From Streptomyces sp. CB01635 (GTDB lineage Bacteria; Actinomycetota; Actinomycetes; Streptomycetales; Streptomycetaceae): a stretch of DNA of 64,000 nucleotides. Within the stretch, counting starts at the first letter, position 1. Every line of letters starts with the position of its first letter. The notes under the pieces are model-generated. The model saw only the letters and a list, made by a program, of their open reading frames with translations. It did not search any database and was not told the origin of the DNA. Positions 6,864 to 15,738 of this stretch are shown piece by piece. A program made the translations under genes and the position numbers. The stretch is from positions 124,001 through 188,000 of the forward strand of contig NZ_NNBL01000010.1 in the NCBI RefSeq assembly GCF_002803065.1. The letters are read 5' to 3'.

Positions 6864-7592
6864 TTAGCGCTCCGCAGGGGGGTTCGGGCAGGGGGGACGG
6901 CCGCCTTCCTGGGTTCGGGGGTCGTCGTTACGCCTCGCTGTCCGGTCCCGCCGCAGGAGCGTCAGGGGATTCAAGGGCTCGCCCCGGTCGCGTACCAGGG
7001 GGTGGCAGGCCAGGCCGATGAGGACCGAGACGAAGTGCCCCAGGTCGGTGAAGGTGCGGCCGGTGAGCAGCGGGCCGCCGTAGACGATCAGGACGACGAC
7101 CAGACAGACGTAGCGCCAGGGCGGGGCGAGCCGGTACGTGAGGACGCCGACGACGCCCGCCAGCGCGTAACTCACCCCCACATCAAGGGTGTCGACCGAT
7201 GAGGCGGGCGCGTGGCCCTCGCGGATCGCCCAGAGCAGCGCGCCCTCGCTGATCACCGTCGCGAGGACGTGCGCCGCCCCCGCGACGGCCAGCCAGCGCC
7301 AGGTGTCGAGCCAGCGCTCGGCCTGCGCGTGGAACACCGTGTAGAGGACGGCGTACGGCCACCAGCTGCTGTCGTCGATCCAGAACAGGGAGGCGACGAA
7401 CACGCGGACCGGGTTCGTCGACAGCTCGTGCAGGTTCGTGGAGCGCTGGAGCAGGAACTCGTGCTCGAAGTGCGGGTCCATGTGGTGCATGGCGACCGTG
7501 GTGAAGAACAGGGCGGCCAGCCAGAGATAGGTGCCGGGGGCGTGCCGTACGTACGACCACACGGCGAGGAGGAAACGACGCATGGACTGCAT
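6864..7592 (-). CDS. Rhomboid-like membrane protein
   Basis: Encodes 242 residues with about six hydrophobic helices. It carries a GVSYALAG segment near residue 144 and DLGHFVSVLIG near 193, matching the catalytic serine and histidine positions of rhomboid intramembrane proteases, although the strict GxSG is GVSYA here. Activity is therefore uncertain and rhomboid-like is the safer name. The basic C-terminal tail (LLRRDRTARR) is probably cytosolic. It lies 11 bases downstream of the oxidoreductase start in reverse order, so the two may be cotranscribed, and it is divergent from the phosphotransferase gene. Confidence 0.75.
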   Translation of the reverse strand: MQSMRRFLLAVWSYVRHAPGTYLWLAALFFTTVAMHHMDPHFEHEFLLQRSTNLHELSTNPVRVFVASLFWIDDSSWWPYAVLYTVFHAQAERWLDTWRWLAVAGAAHVLATVISEGALLWAIREGHAPASSVDTLDVGVSYALAGVVGVLTYRLAPPWRYVCLVVVLIVYGGPLLTGRTFTDLGHFVSVLIGLACHPLVRDRGEPLNPLTLLRRDRTARRNDDPRTQEGGRPPCPNPPAER

Positions 7593-7618
7593 TCAGGCAC
7601 GCACGTAGGGTCGTTCGG

Positions 7619-8500
7619 GTGATCGACATTCCGGACGGCCTGGTCGAGTCGCAGTACACCTACGCGGGTGACCCCGGTCGCGCCTTCATCGCCGGGCTCC
7701 CCGCGCGCGTGGAGGAGTTCGTCGAACGCTGGGATCTGCGCGTCGACGGGCCCGCGATGCACGGCATGGCCGCCCTCGTCCTGCCCGTGGTGCGGGGCGA
7801 CGGGACGCCCGCCGCGGTCAAGTTCCAGATCCTCGACGAGGAGACCGAGGGCGAGCCGGTCGCGTTGCGCGTCTGGGACGGCGACGGCGCCGTCCGGCTG
7901 CTCGACCACGACGACGCCACCGGCACGATGCTCCTCGAACGGCTCGACTCCGGGCGGATGCTGGACTCCGTGGAGGACTCCCGCAAGGCCGTCCTCGTCA
8001 TCGCCGAACTGCTCGCCCGGCTCACGTCCGGGCCCGCCCCGGAAGGGATGCGGCGGCTGGCCGACATCGCGGCGGACATGCTCGCCCAGGTGCCTTCGGC
8101 GCTCGCGGCCGTGGCCGACCCGGCCGACCGCGCGCTGCTCGCGGACTGCGCGGCGGCCGTGCGCGAGGTCGCCGGCGAGGCGGGGAACCGGCTGCTGCAC
8201 TGGGATCTGCACTTCGAGAACGTGCTGGCCGCTGCGCGCGAGCCGTGGCTCGCCATCGACCCGAAGCCGCTCGCGGGCGATCCGGGCTTCGACCTGAAGC
8301 CCGCCATCGACAACCGCTTCGACGCGGACGAGGTGGTGTGGCGGTTCGACGCGATGAGCGGGGTGCTCGGGCTCGACCGGGAGCGGGCGCGCGCCTGGAC
8401 GCTCGGGCGGGTGCTTCAGGACTCCCTGTGGGAGATCGAGGACGGGCGGCCCCTGGCGCCGGACCACATGGAGACGGCTCGGAGGCTGCTCGGGCGGTGA
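7619..8500 (+). CDS. APH(6)-like aminoglycoside/hydroxyurea phosphotransferase family protein
   Basis: Encodes 293 residues from a GTG start. The kinase-like fold has HWDLHFEN (catalytic Asp) near residue 194 and LAIDPKPLAGDPGFDL (metal-binding Asp with the IDPK signature) near 213, the hallmark of the APH(6)/streptomycin 6-kinase family. A typical VKFQI lysine strand lies near residue 67. The natural substrate is unknown; many chromosomal members are not resistance enzymes. No antibiotic cluster surrounds it. Confidence 0.8.
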   Translation: MIDIPDGLVESQYTYAGDPGRAFIAGLPARVEEFVERWDLRVDGPAMHGMAALVLPVVRGDGTPAAVKFQILDEETEGEPVALRVWDGDGAVRLLDHDDATGTMLLERLDSGRMLDSVEDSRKAVLVIAELLARLTSGPAPEGMRRLADIAADMLAQVPSALAAVADPADRALLADCAAAVREVAGEAGNRLLHWDLHFENVLAAAREPWLAIDPKPLAGDPGFDLKPAIDNRFDADEVVWRFDAMSGVLGLDRERARAWTLGRVLQDSLWEIEDGRPLAPDHMETARRLLGR

Positions 8501-8615
8501 GCGGGCCCGTGCGGGGCGGGACGCGGTGACGGGTCGGCCCACGTGCGGGGCGCGGCCACAGTGACTGGTGAACCGGGCCGTCCGCCGTCCCGCGGTGACT
8601 GGTTAGCCTGCCGTC

Positions 8616-9089
8616 ATGATTCGTACCGCCACGTCCGCCGATGTCCCCGTCATCCACGCCCTGGTCCGTGAACTCGCCGACTACGAGGAGGCGCTGCACG
8701 AGGCGCGGGCCACCGAGGAGCAGCTGCGCGAGGCGCTGTTCGGGGAGCGGCCCGCCGCGTTCGCCCACATCGCCGAGGACGACACGACGGGCGAGCCCGT
8801 CGGCTTCTGCCTCTGGTTCCTGAACTTCTCCACGTGGCGCGGCGTGCACGGGATCTACCTGGAGGACCTGTACGTACGGCCCGAGGCGCGCGGCGGCGGC
8901 CACGGCAAGGCGCTGCTGACCGAACTTGCGCGGATCTGCGTCGAGCGCGGGTACGCGCGCCTGGAGTGGTCGGTCCTCAACTGGAACGAGCCGTCGATCG
9001 ACTTCTACAAGGCGCTCGGCGCGGCGCCGCAGGACGAGTGGACGGTGTACCGGCTGACGGACGGGGCGCTGGCGCGGCTCGGGTCGTAG
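8616..9089 (+). CDS. GNAT N-acetyltransferase, diamine/spermidine acetyltransferase-like
   Basis: Encodes 157 residues. The segments YLEDLYVRPEARGGGHGKALL (acetyl-CoA loop, near residue 85) and LEWSVLNWNEPSIDFYKALGA (near 119) match the SSAT-like subgroup of GNAT enzymes, which acetylate polyamines or small amines. The start ATG has no strong ribosome binding site. It is a single-gene unit after the phosphotransferase; a polyamine-type substrate is inference from family resemblance. Confidence 0.8.
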   Translation: MIRTATSADVPVIHALVRELADYEEALHEARATEEQLREALFGERPAAFAHIAEDDTTGEPVGFCLWFLNFSTWRGVHGIYLEDLYVRPEARGGGHGKALLTELARICVERGYARLEWSVLNWNEPSIDFYKALGAAPQDEWTVYRLTDGALARLGS

Positions 9090-9132
9090 CGCGCCCAGCC
9101 GGCCCGGCGCGCCCTCGGACCCGGGCTGCGGG

Positions 9133-10137
9133 TCACGGGATCAGGACCACCTTGCCGATCGTGCCGCGGTTCTCCAGGGCGCGGTGGGCCGCGGCCGCCT
9201 CGGCGAGCGGGAAGCGGGTCACCGCGGGACGCAGGCGGCCGGCCTCGGCCTCCTTCAGGGCGGCCAGTTCCAGCGTGCGGACGGGGTTGTCGCCGCCCGC
9301 ACGCCGCATCATCGGCGGGCCGAGCACCTGTTCCTGGGTGATGCCGCGTCGGGTGAGTTCGTCCTCGGAGAAGGTGAGGGGCTCGCCGTCGTGCAGGCCC
9401 TTGCCCGACCAGCCGAAGACGACGTGGACGCCGCCGGGGCCGAGCAGGTCGACGGCGGCCAGGCCCGCGTCGCCGCCCACCCCGTCGAAGACGACGGTCG
9501 CGGTGCGGCCGCTGAGGAACCAGCGGACCTGTTCGGGCCAGTCGGGGGCGGTGTAGTCGACGGCCAGATCGGCGCCGTTCGCGCGGACGCGGGCCACCTT
9601 CTCGGGGCCGCCCGCGAGGCCGACGACGGTGGCGCCCGCGTGCTTCGCGTACTGGACGAGCAGGGTGCCGATGCCGCCGGCCGCGGCCGGGATCACGGCC
9701 ACCGACGCGGGGCCGAGCGCCACGAACTGCAGGATCCCCATCGTCGTACGGCCCGTGCCGATCAGGGCGACGGCCTCGGCGAAGTCCAGGCCCGGCGGGA
9801 GTTCGTGCAGGCGGGCCGCGTCGATGACGGCGAGCTCGGCGTAGCCTCCCGGGGCGAATCCGAGGTGGCCCACGACGTGCTTGCCGAGCCAGGACGTGTC
9901 GGTGCCCTCGCCGAGCGACTCGACGGTGCCGGCGACCTCGCGGCCGGGGACGGTGGGCAGCGCGGGCGGCTCGGGCGCGGGGCCCTTCATGCCCTCGCGC
10001 AGGGCGGTGTCCAGGAGGTGCACGCCGGCCGCGGCCACGGCGATCCGGACCTGGCCGGGGCCGGGCAGGGGGTCGTCGGTCTTCTCGTAGGTGAGGTTCT
10101 CGGCGGGGCCGAAGGCGTGCAGTCGTACGGCGTGCAT
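9133..10137 (-). CDS. Zinc-binding dehydrogenase / quinone oxidoreductase (MDR family)
   Basis: Encodes 334 residues starting MHAVRLHAFG behind a GAGGGAG ribosome binding site. The GroES-like N-terminal domain runs to about residue 125. The NADPH-binding Rossmann domain contains AAAGGIGTLLVQYAKHAGATVVG (near 145-167). No structural zinc cysteines are visible, which fits the quinone oxidoreductase branch. Likely an NADPH-dependent reductase of quinones or enones; substrate unknown. Transcribed alone. Confidence 0.85.
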   Translation of the reverse strand: MHAVRLHAFGPAENLTYEKTDDPLPGPGQVRIAVAAAGVHLLDTALREGMKGPAPEPPALPTVPGREVAGTVESLGEGTDTSWLGKHVVGHLGFAPGGYAELAVIDAARLHELPPGLDFAEAVALIGTGRTTMGILQFVALGPASVAVIPAAAGGIGTLLVQYAKHAGATVVGLAGGPEKVARVRANGADLAVDYTAPDWPEQVRWFLSGRTATVVFDGVGGDAGLAAVDLLGPGGVHVVFGWSGKGLHDGEPLTFSEDELTRRGITQEQVLGPPMMRRAGGDNPVRTLELAALKEAEAGRLRPAVTRFPLAEAAAAHRALENRGTIGKVVLIP

Positions 10138-10225
10138 GGTGGGCTCCCTCGGGCGTACGGCCCCGTGCTGGGCCAGGTGTGCACCACCTTTCAACCTCAA
10201 GCCCACTTGAGGTCAAGCGAAGGGG

Positions 10226-11401
10226 TCAGGCCGCGCGGAGGCCCGGGCGGGAGGCGGTGAGCGCGAGCGTGGTCGCCTCGACGGCGCTGTTGAACGACAC
10301 CTCGGAGAGCACGCCGGGCGCCGCGACCTGGTCACCCGCCACATAGACGCCGTCCCCGCGGTCGATCGCGGGCCGGTCCCGCCAGGTCGTGCCGGGCAGG
10401 TCGACCGCCCCCGTACGCCCGTTCGCGAGCGCGTCCCTGCGCCACATCACACGGTCGCGCCAGCCGGGGAATCCCAGGTCGAGCAGGCGTTCGGCGCGTG
10501 CCGTGCCGTCGGCCTTCGACTCGTGCGGCGCTACGGGGACCTGGCCCTGGACGAGCTGCTGCCCATGCGGCGCCAGGCTCCGGTCCTGGGCCGTGAACCT
10601 CTCGAGCCAGGCCGGGAAGTCGAGCCCGGACACGGCGAAGGCGTCGCCGCGGCGGGTGCGCACGGCCAGGTCGATCAGCGTCGTACGGCCGCTGTCCCAC
10701 GTCAGCGACGAGTCCCCGAGGAGGCGGCGCGCCGAGTCGAGGGACGTCGCCACGATCACCGGGCCGCCGCCCGTCGGAAGGGTGTCGACGCGGGACAGCG
10801 TCTCCACGCGCACGCCCAGATTCCAGGCGCGGGCCGCCATCCGGTCGATCACACAGGCCCAGCCGCCGCGCGGATAGTGCGCCTCTGGCGGCACCTTCGC
10901 GGCGCGGCGCAGGCGCTCCTGGACGAAGGCGGCGGACAAGGAGCCCGGGTCGTGGTGGAAGAGCGCGACGGACGTGTAGTGGGCGGCCGCGCGGGCCCCC
11001 TCCTCGCCGACGTGACGCGTCGCCCACGTCATGAAGTCCAGGTCCACGGGCGCGTGTTCGGACCGGTGGCGAAGGAGGCGCAGGAGGGCCAGGGGCGGGG
11101 TGCGGCGCAGGGCTCCGCGGTGGTGGAAGCGCAGGCGGGAGCCCTCGACGGGCGGGACCGGGGCGAGCGGGCCGAGCAGGTCGCGCTGCTTGAGCCAGGT
11201 CCAGTGCGGGCCGCCGTTGTAGAGGGCGTGCGGTCCGTCGTGCGTGCGGTACGGGCCTTCGGCGGTGCGGGCGCGGCCGCCGAGGGTGTGGTGCGACTCG
11301 TGGACGGTGACGCGCGCTCCGGCCTCGGCGGCGGTGACGGCCGCGGTGAGGCCGGCGAATCCGCCGCCGATGACGGTGAGGTCGGGCTTGGTCGTTGCCA
11401 T
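10226..11401 (-). CDS. NAD(P)/FAD-dependent amine oxidase-type protein
   Basis: Encodes 391 residues. The N-terminal LTVIGGGFAGLTAAVTAAEAG dinucleotide-binding motif and HTLGGRARTAEG match the flavin amine oxidase/phytoene desaturase superfamily. The C-terminal DGVYVAGDQVAAPGVLSEVSFNSAVEA is the closing FAD motif. The ATG at 11401 was chosen because the residues upstream of it have no coding character. Possibly a carotenoid- or amine-type oxidoreductase; no biosynthetic neighbours help. Confidence 0.8.
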   Translation of the reverse strand: MATTKPDLTVIGGGFAGLTAAVTAAEAGARVTVHESHHTLGGRARTAEGPYRTHDGPHALYNGGPHWTWLKQRDLLGPLAPVPPVEGSRLRFHHRGALRRTPPLALLRLLRHRSEHAPVDLDFMTWATRHVGEEGARAAAHYTSVALFHHDPGSLSAAFVQERLRRAAKVPPEAHYPRGGWACVIDRMAARAWNLGVRVETLSRVDTLPTGGGPVIVATSLDSARRLLGDSSLTWDSGRTTLIDLAVRTRRGDAFAVSGLDFPAWLERFTAQDRSLAPHGQQLVQGQVPVAPHESKADGTARAERLLDLGFPGWRDRVMWRRDALANGRTGAVDLPGTTWRDRPAIDRGDGVYVAGDQVAAPGVLSEVSFNSAVEATTLALTASRPGLRAA

Positions 11402-11519
11402 ACCGCTCTTCCCTTCGGGCTGCCTTTGTCTGTACGACGGCTGCGAGTGGCGGAATGTGACATGGGCGGGGGAGAGGCGGCGGTCACCGATTGTCAGTGA
11501 GGGCGGGCAGCATGGGGAC

Positions 11520-12221
11520 ATGGCGGAGAAACGAGTGGTGCGGTCGGCGAAGTCGTCGTCGGCGAAACCGGCGGCGGTGAAGAAGGCGCGGCGGCCCGAG
11601 GTGCGGCTGCCCCCGCCGGCGCCCTGGACCGGCGGCGAGCTCGAGCCGGACGGGGACTACGACGGGGTGGAGTTCACGGCGGCCGACTTCACCGGGCAGG
11701 ACGGCGGGGGCGCCCGCTTCATGGACTGCGCGCTCGAAGGGTGCGCGCTCGACGAGACGCGTCTGACCCGCGCCCGGATCCTCGATTCCACGCTGACAGG
11801 GATACGGGGTGTGGGCACGGACCTCGCGGAGGCGACGCTGCGGGACGTCGAGGTGGTGGACGCGCGCCTCGGCGGGGTCCAGCTGCACGGGAGCGTGCTG
11901 GAGCGGGTGGTGGTGCGCGGCGGGAAGATCGAGTACCTGAATCTGCGCAAGGCGCGCCTGAAGGATGTCGTCTTCGACGGGTGCGTGCTGGTGGAGCCGG
12001 ACTTCGGGGGCGCGCGGCTGGACCGGGTCGAGTTCCAGGGCTGTGTCGTGCGGGGTGCGGACTTCACGGGCGCGGTGATGGCTGACGTGGATCTGCGGGG
12101 CGTGGCGGAGCTGGGGATCGCCCGCGGGGTGGACCGGCTGGCGGGGGCGGTCATCAGCCCGGCCCAGCTCTTCGACCTGGCACCGGCGTTCGCGGCGCAG
12201 ATCGGGGTGCGGGTGGAGTAG
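11520..12221 (+). CDS. Pentapeptide repeat-containing protein
   Basis: Encodes 233 residues. After a basic Lys/Ala-rich N-terminus (residues 1-30), most of the protein consists of A(D/N)LXX-like five-residue repeats, for example VEFTAADFTG, ARFMDCALEGCALDETRL and ADFTGAVMADVDLRG. These predict a right-handed quadrilateral beta-helix. Some family members mimic DNA and protect gyrase; nothing here shows that specifically. Divergent from the amine oxidase gene with about 118 bases between starts. Confidence 0.85.
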   Translation: MAEKRVVRSAKSSSAKPAAVKKARRPEVRLPPPAPWTGGELEPDGDYDGVEFTAADFTGQDGGGARFMDCALEGCALDETRLTRARILDSTLTGIRGVGTDLAEATLRDVEVVDARLGGVQLHGSVLERVVVRGGKIEYLNLRKARLKDVVFDGCVLVEPDFGGARLDRVEFQGCVVRGADFTGAVMADVDLRGVAELGIARGVDRLAGAVISPAQLFDLAPAFAAQIGVRVE

Positions 12222-12249
12222 CCGGGAGGGCTTGTGTGCGTTTTTGGGG

Positions 12250-12759
12250 CTAGCGCTCGTCCGGGATGCGGGGGAAGCGGGCCTGCAGGTCCCAGATCGC
12301 CGGATTGTCCGCCAGATCCTCGTGCATATCGGTGAGGTCGGCGATCAGGTCGTGCAGGAAGTCGCGGGCCTCGCGGCGCAGCGCGGTGTGGGAGAACGTC
12401 AGGGGCGGCTCGTCGGCCTCCATCCAGTCGGCCTCGATGTCGACCCACCCGAAGCGGCGCTCGAAGAGCATCCGGTCCGTCGACTCGGTGAAGTCGAGTT
12501 CGGCGTACTGAGGCCTCGACGCGCGGCTGCCGCGCGGGTCGCGGTCCAGCTGCTCGACGATGTCGCACAGCGCCCACGCGAAGTCCAGTACCGGCACCCA
12601 TCCCCAGGCTGTGGACAGCTCCCGGTCGGCCTTGGTGTCGGCGAGGTAGACGTCGCCGCAGAAGAGGTCGTGGCGCAGCGTGCGGACGTCCGCGCGGCGG
12701 TAGTCCAGCTGGATCGGGTCCGGGAAGCGGCGGGAGAGGGCGTAGCCGATGTCGAGCAC
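12250..12759 (-). CDS. Conserved hypothetical acidic protein
   Basis: Encodes 169 residues from a GTG start. Rich in Asp, Glu and Trp with no motif I can assign; resembles small Streptomyces proteins of unknown function. The reading frame continues upstream of the GTG with plausible coding (DTISYVLDIGYAL) but reaches no ATG or GTG with a ribosome binding site. Either the true start is missed or the N-terminus was lost. Convergent with the pentapeptide gene. Confidence 0.5.
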   Translation of the reverse strand: MLDIGYALSRRFPDPIQLDYRRADVRTLRHDLFCGDVYLADTKADRELSTAWGWVPVLDFAWALCDIVEQLDRDPRGSRASRPQYAELDFTESTDRMLFERRFGWVDIEADWMEADEPPLTFSHTALRREARDFLHDLIADLTDMHEDLADNPAIWDLQARFPRIPDER

Positions 12760-12864
12760 GTAGCTGATGGTGTCACGGGCGGGAGGTGGTGCCGTCCATG
12801 GGCGGGAGGGGTGCCCGCACGGCTGTCGCGGTCACCACGGTCGCCGTCGCAGCAGTCGCCGAGT

Positions 12865-13506
12865 TCAGCCCAGCAGCCGCTGCTCCTTCGCCACCGCCAC
12901 CGCGCCCGCCCTCGTGTCCACGCCGAGCTTGTCGTAGATCCGGCCGAGGTGGGTCTTCACCGTCGCCTCGCTGATGAACAGGGCGCGGGCGATGTCCCGG
13001 TTGCCCAGGCCCTGGGCGAGCTGGGCGAGGATGTCGCGCTCGCGGTCCGTGAGGGACGGGCGCGGGCTGCGCATGCGGGCCATGACGCGGCTCGCGACCG
13101 GCGGGGACAGCGTCGTACGGCCCTCGGCGGCGGCCTGGATCGCGGCGAACAGCTCCTCGGGACGCTCCGCCTTGAGGAGATAGCCCGTGGCGCCCGCCTC
13201 GATGGCCCGGGTGATGTCCGCGTCCGTGTCGTACGTGGTCAGTACGAGGACGTGCGGGTGCGGGCCCGCCTCGGGCGGCGCGGTCGTGATGCGCCGCGTG
13301 GCTTCCACGCCGTCGATGCCCTCGCCCAGCTGGAGGTCCATCAGGACGACGTCCGGCGTCAGCTTCGCGGCGAGCGCCACCGCCTCGTCGCCCGTGCCCG
13401 CCTCGCCGACCACCTCGATGCCGGGCGTGCTGCCGAGCAGGGCGAGCAGTCCCGCGCGCACCACCACGTGGTCGTCGCAGACGAGCAGTCGTACGGGGTC
13501 ACTCAC
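12865..13506 (-). CDS. senR: NarL/LuxR-family response regulator (SenR-like)
   Basis: Encodes 213 residues. A receiver domain (residues 1-125) has the acidic pocket CDDH, phosphoacceptor Asp in VVLMDLQLG (about residue 56), Thr in LTTYDTD, and Lys in YLLKAERPEE. A LuxR-type helix-turn-helix (about 148-205) contains LTDRERDILAQLAQGLGNRDIARALFISEATVKTHL. Its start overlaps the kinase stop by 4 bases. The kinase next to a divergent HbpS gene makes this most likely the SenR homologue, which in S. reticuli controls redox-protective genes. The symbol rests on gene order. Confidence 0.75.
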   Translation of the reverse strand: MSDPVRLLVCDDHVVVRAGLLALLGSTPGIEVVGEAGTGDEAVALAAKLTPDVVLMDLQLGEGIDGVEATRRITTAPPEAGPHPHVLVLTTYDTDADITRAIEAGATGYLLKAERPEELFAAIQAAAEGRTTLSPPVASRVMARMRSPRPSLTDRERDILAQLAQGLGNRDIARALFISEATVKTHLGRIYDKLGVDTRAGAVAVAKEQRLLG

Positions 13507-14756
13507 GAGGCCTCCAGCGGAATCGCCACCGACAGCACCGTGCCCTCGCCCGGCGCCGACTCGATCGTCAGGGTGCCACCCAGCTGCCGCGTGCGCGCCC
13601 GGATCGCCGGGAGGCCGTGCCCGCGCACGCCGCCCTCCCGCGGGGGTTCGGGCGTGAAGCCGCGGCCGTTGTCCGCGATGTCGAGGACGACCTGGTCGCC
13701 GAGGTGCGTCAGCGTGATCGCGGCGGCCGTCGCGTCCGCGTGCTCCCGTACGTTCGCGAGGGCGCCCTGCGCGATTCTCAGCAGCGCGGACTCGACCCGG
13801 TCGGGCAGCGGCGCCGGGGTGCCCTCCGCGTGGAAGCGGACCGCGAGCCCCGCCTCCGACTCCCGCGCCGCAAGCGTCCGCAGCGCCTCGTCCAGGCCGC
13901 CGCCCGCAAGGTCCGCCGGCGCCAGGTCATGCACGAACCGGCGCGCTTCCACGAGGCCCCGCTCGGTCACCGATTCCGCTGTCCGCACATGGGCGCGGGC
14001 CCGCTCGGGGTCGGCGTCCCACAGCCGGTCCGCCGCCTGGAGCAGCATCTGCTGGCTGGAGAGGGACTGGGCGAGCGTGTCGTGGATCTCCATCGACAGG
14101 CGCTGCCGTTCGGCGAGCGTGCCCTCGCGGCGCTCCGTCGCGGCGAGTTCCCTGCGGGTGCGCCGGAGGTCGTCGATCAGGGCGCGCTGGCGTTCCGCCT
14201 GGCGCTCCATGTGGACGAAGACGGCGGTCGCCAGGGCCGCGACGGCCGGCGGCGCCAGCAGCAGATTCGGGTCGAAGTTCCCCGCGAGGCGCAGCTGAGC
14301 CGCGACGACGAACACCGTGAGCACGCCGATCAGGACGAGCGCGGCGCGGGCGGGCAGGGTGCGCAGGCCCGTGTAGAACAGCGGGACCGCGCACCAGGCG
14401 AAGCTCGGCGCGAGGACGACGAGGACCACCCACACGGCGACGACCAGGGCCAGCCAGGTGATGCGGCGCGGGGTGGGGCGGGTGCCGCTGCCCGGGCCGA
14501 GCGCGGGGCCGAGCACGTACAGCGCGGCCAGGACCACGGACAGGGCGATGATCCACGGGGTGCGGGTCTCGCCGGGGTGGCGCAGCAGGAACCGGGCGAG
14601 GGCTCCGCCGAGCAGCAGGAAGAACGCGGCGTGCATGACCGCGGCCAGCCAGCGGGCGTCCGGATCCCGCGTCTCGTGTTCCACGCCCGTGCCCCTCTCC
14701 GCTTCCGCCGCTGCCCGGCCGTCGCGCCGCGGAAGCTTCCGCCGCTGCGCCGTCAC
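13503..14756 (-). CDS. senS: Membrane sensor histidine kinase (SenS-like)
   Basis: Encodes 417 residues. Five hydrophobic segments span about residues 36-181, as described for SenS of S. reticuli. A HisKA_3 dimerisation domain follows with MEIHDTLAQSLSSQQML (phospho-His near 221), then a HATPase_c domain with DNGRGF and GHGLPAIRARTRQLGGTLTIESAPGEGT. The short loops leave no large extracellular sensor domain, which fits signalling through a separate accessory protein. The divergently encoded HbpS-like protein is the obvious partner. The assignment comes from domain layout plus neighbourhood. Confidence 0.75.
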   Translation of the reverse strand: MTAQRRKLPRRDGRAAAEAERGTGVEHETRDPDARWLAAVMHAAFFLLLGGALARFLLRHPGETRTPWIIALSVVLAALYVLGPALGPGSGTRPTPRRITWLALVVAVWVVLVVLAPSFAWCAVPLFYTGLRTLPARAALVLIGVLTVFVVAAQLRLAGNFDPNLLLAPPAVAALATAVFVHMERQAERQRALIDDLRRTRRELAATERREGTLAERQRLSMEIHDTLAQSLSSQQMLLQAADRLWDADPERARAHVRTAESVTERGLVEARRFVHDLAPADLAGGGLDEALRTLAARESEAGLAVRFHAEGTPAPLPDRVESALLRIAQGALANVREHADATAAAITLTHLGDQVVLDIADNGRGFTPEPPREGGVRGHGLPAIRARTRQLGGTLTIESAPGEGTVLSVAIPLEAS

Positions 14757-14977
14757 CGCACCGCTCTCGCGCTGCTGAACTGGTCAAACACCCCCATTGT
14801 GGCCCCCTCGGGCGGTACGCGGGTCAACCGATCGGCTGACCCTGACGTCAGCCGAGCCGCGCTCCGGTCGCAGCCGGTACGTCGACGGTGCGGGCCGGTT
14901 TCCGGCCGGAGGATCGATGGCAGAGCGACTCACCGACCGCCTCTGACCGACCCGACCGCCTCCAAGGAGCACCCGTC

Positions 14978-15532
14978 ATGAAGAAGATCTCGAAGCGCGC
15001 CCGTGTCCTGACCGGTGGCGCCGTCCTCGCCGGCGTCCTCGCCGGTACCTTCGGCGCGGTCTCGGCCAGCGCCGACGCCCCGGCCGCGGCCCCCGCCGCC
15101 GTGACCGCGGACGCCCCGGCCAAGAACCTCACCCAGTCCACGCACCTGACGACGGCCGCCGCCACGAAGGCCGCGCAGGCCGCCCTCGACGCCGCGAAGA
15201 AGGAGAACCAGCGCGTCTCCGTCGCCGTCGTCGACCGCAACGGCAACACGATCGTCACCCTCCGCGGCGACGGCGCCGGCCCGCAGTCGTACGAGTCCGC
15301 CGTGAAGAAGGCGTACACCGCGGTGTCCTGGAACGCGCCGACGTCCGAGCTCGCCAAGCGCCTCGAGCAGGCCCCGAACCTGAAGGACATCCCGGGCACC
15401 CTGTTCCTCGCGGGCGGCGCGCCCGTCGCGGCGAAGGGCGCCCCGGTCGCGGGCATCGGCGTCGCGGGTGCGCCGTCGGGCGACCTGGACGAGAAGTTCG
15501 CCCAGGCCGGCGTCGCCGCGCTGAACCGCTAG
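14978..15532 (+). CDS. hbpS: Secreted heme-binding protein of the GlcG/HbpS family
   Basis: Encodes 184 residues starting MKKISKRARVLTGG behind AAGGAGC. A signal peptide (basic start, hydrophobic 9-30, cleavage after ASA near 33) and an Ala-rich linker precede a GlcG/HbpS domain (about 45-184), with SVAVVDRNGNTIVTLRGDGAGPQSYESAVKKAY and AGAPVAAKG typical of the family. In S. reticuli the homologue binds heme, assembles into octamers and modulates the kinase SenS under oxidative stress. It is divergent from the senS-senR-like operon, as expected for that three-component system. Confidence 0.8.
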   Translation: MKKISKRARVLTGGAVLAGVLAGTFGAVSASADAPAAAPAAVTADAPAKNLTQSTHLTTAAATKAAQAALDAAKKENQRVSVAVVDRNGNTIVTLRGDGAGPQSYESAVKKAYTAVSWNAPTSELAKRLEQAPNLKDIPGTLFLAGGAPVAAKGAPVAGIGVAGAPSGDLDEKFAQAGVAALNR

Positions 15533-15679
15533 GGCCAGTCGTTTGGATCAGGCCGGGCTCGCGGGGTCCGGCACGCACGCCCCCGAGTTCTCGACTGCGC
15601 TCGAGGAGGGGGACCCCCATGACCTCGCTCCCTGATCCAGCCCGATCCGAACGAAGGACCCTGGTGACGCCATGACCCC

Positions 15680-15715
15680 CGTGGAGGCGCCCGCCCGTTG
15701 GCAGGCGCCTCCACG
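15680..15715 (+). terminator. Terminator hairpin after hbpS
   Basis: A 12-bp perfect stem (CGTGGAGGCGCC with GGCGCCTCCACG) and a 12-base loop, with no clear T tract, in the hbpS to peptidase gap. GC-rich hairpins lacking T runs are common Streptomyces terminators. Confidence 0.55.
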
Positions 15716-15738
15716 GCGTTCGCCCCTACGATCGCTCT

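Noticed and set aside
12232..14298. 688-codon plus-strand open frame
   Set aside because: Lies antisense to the response regulator and kinase genes, both of which show full domain motifs.
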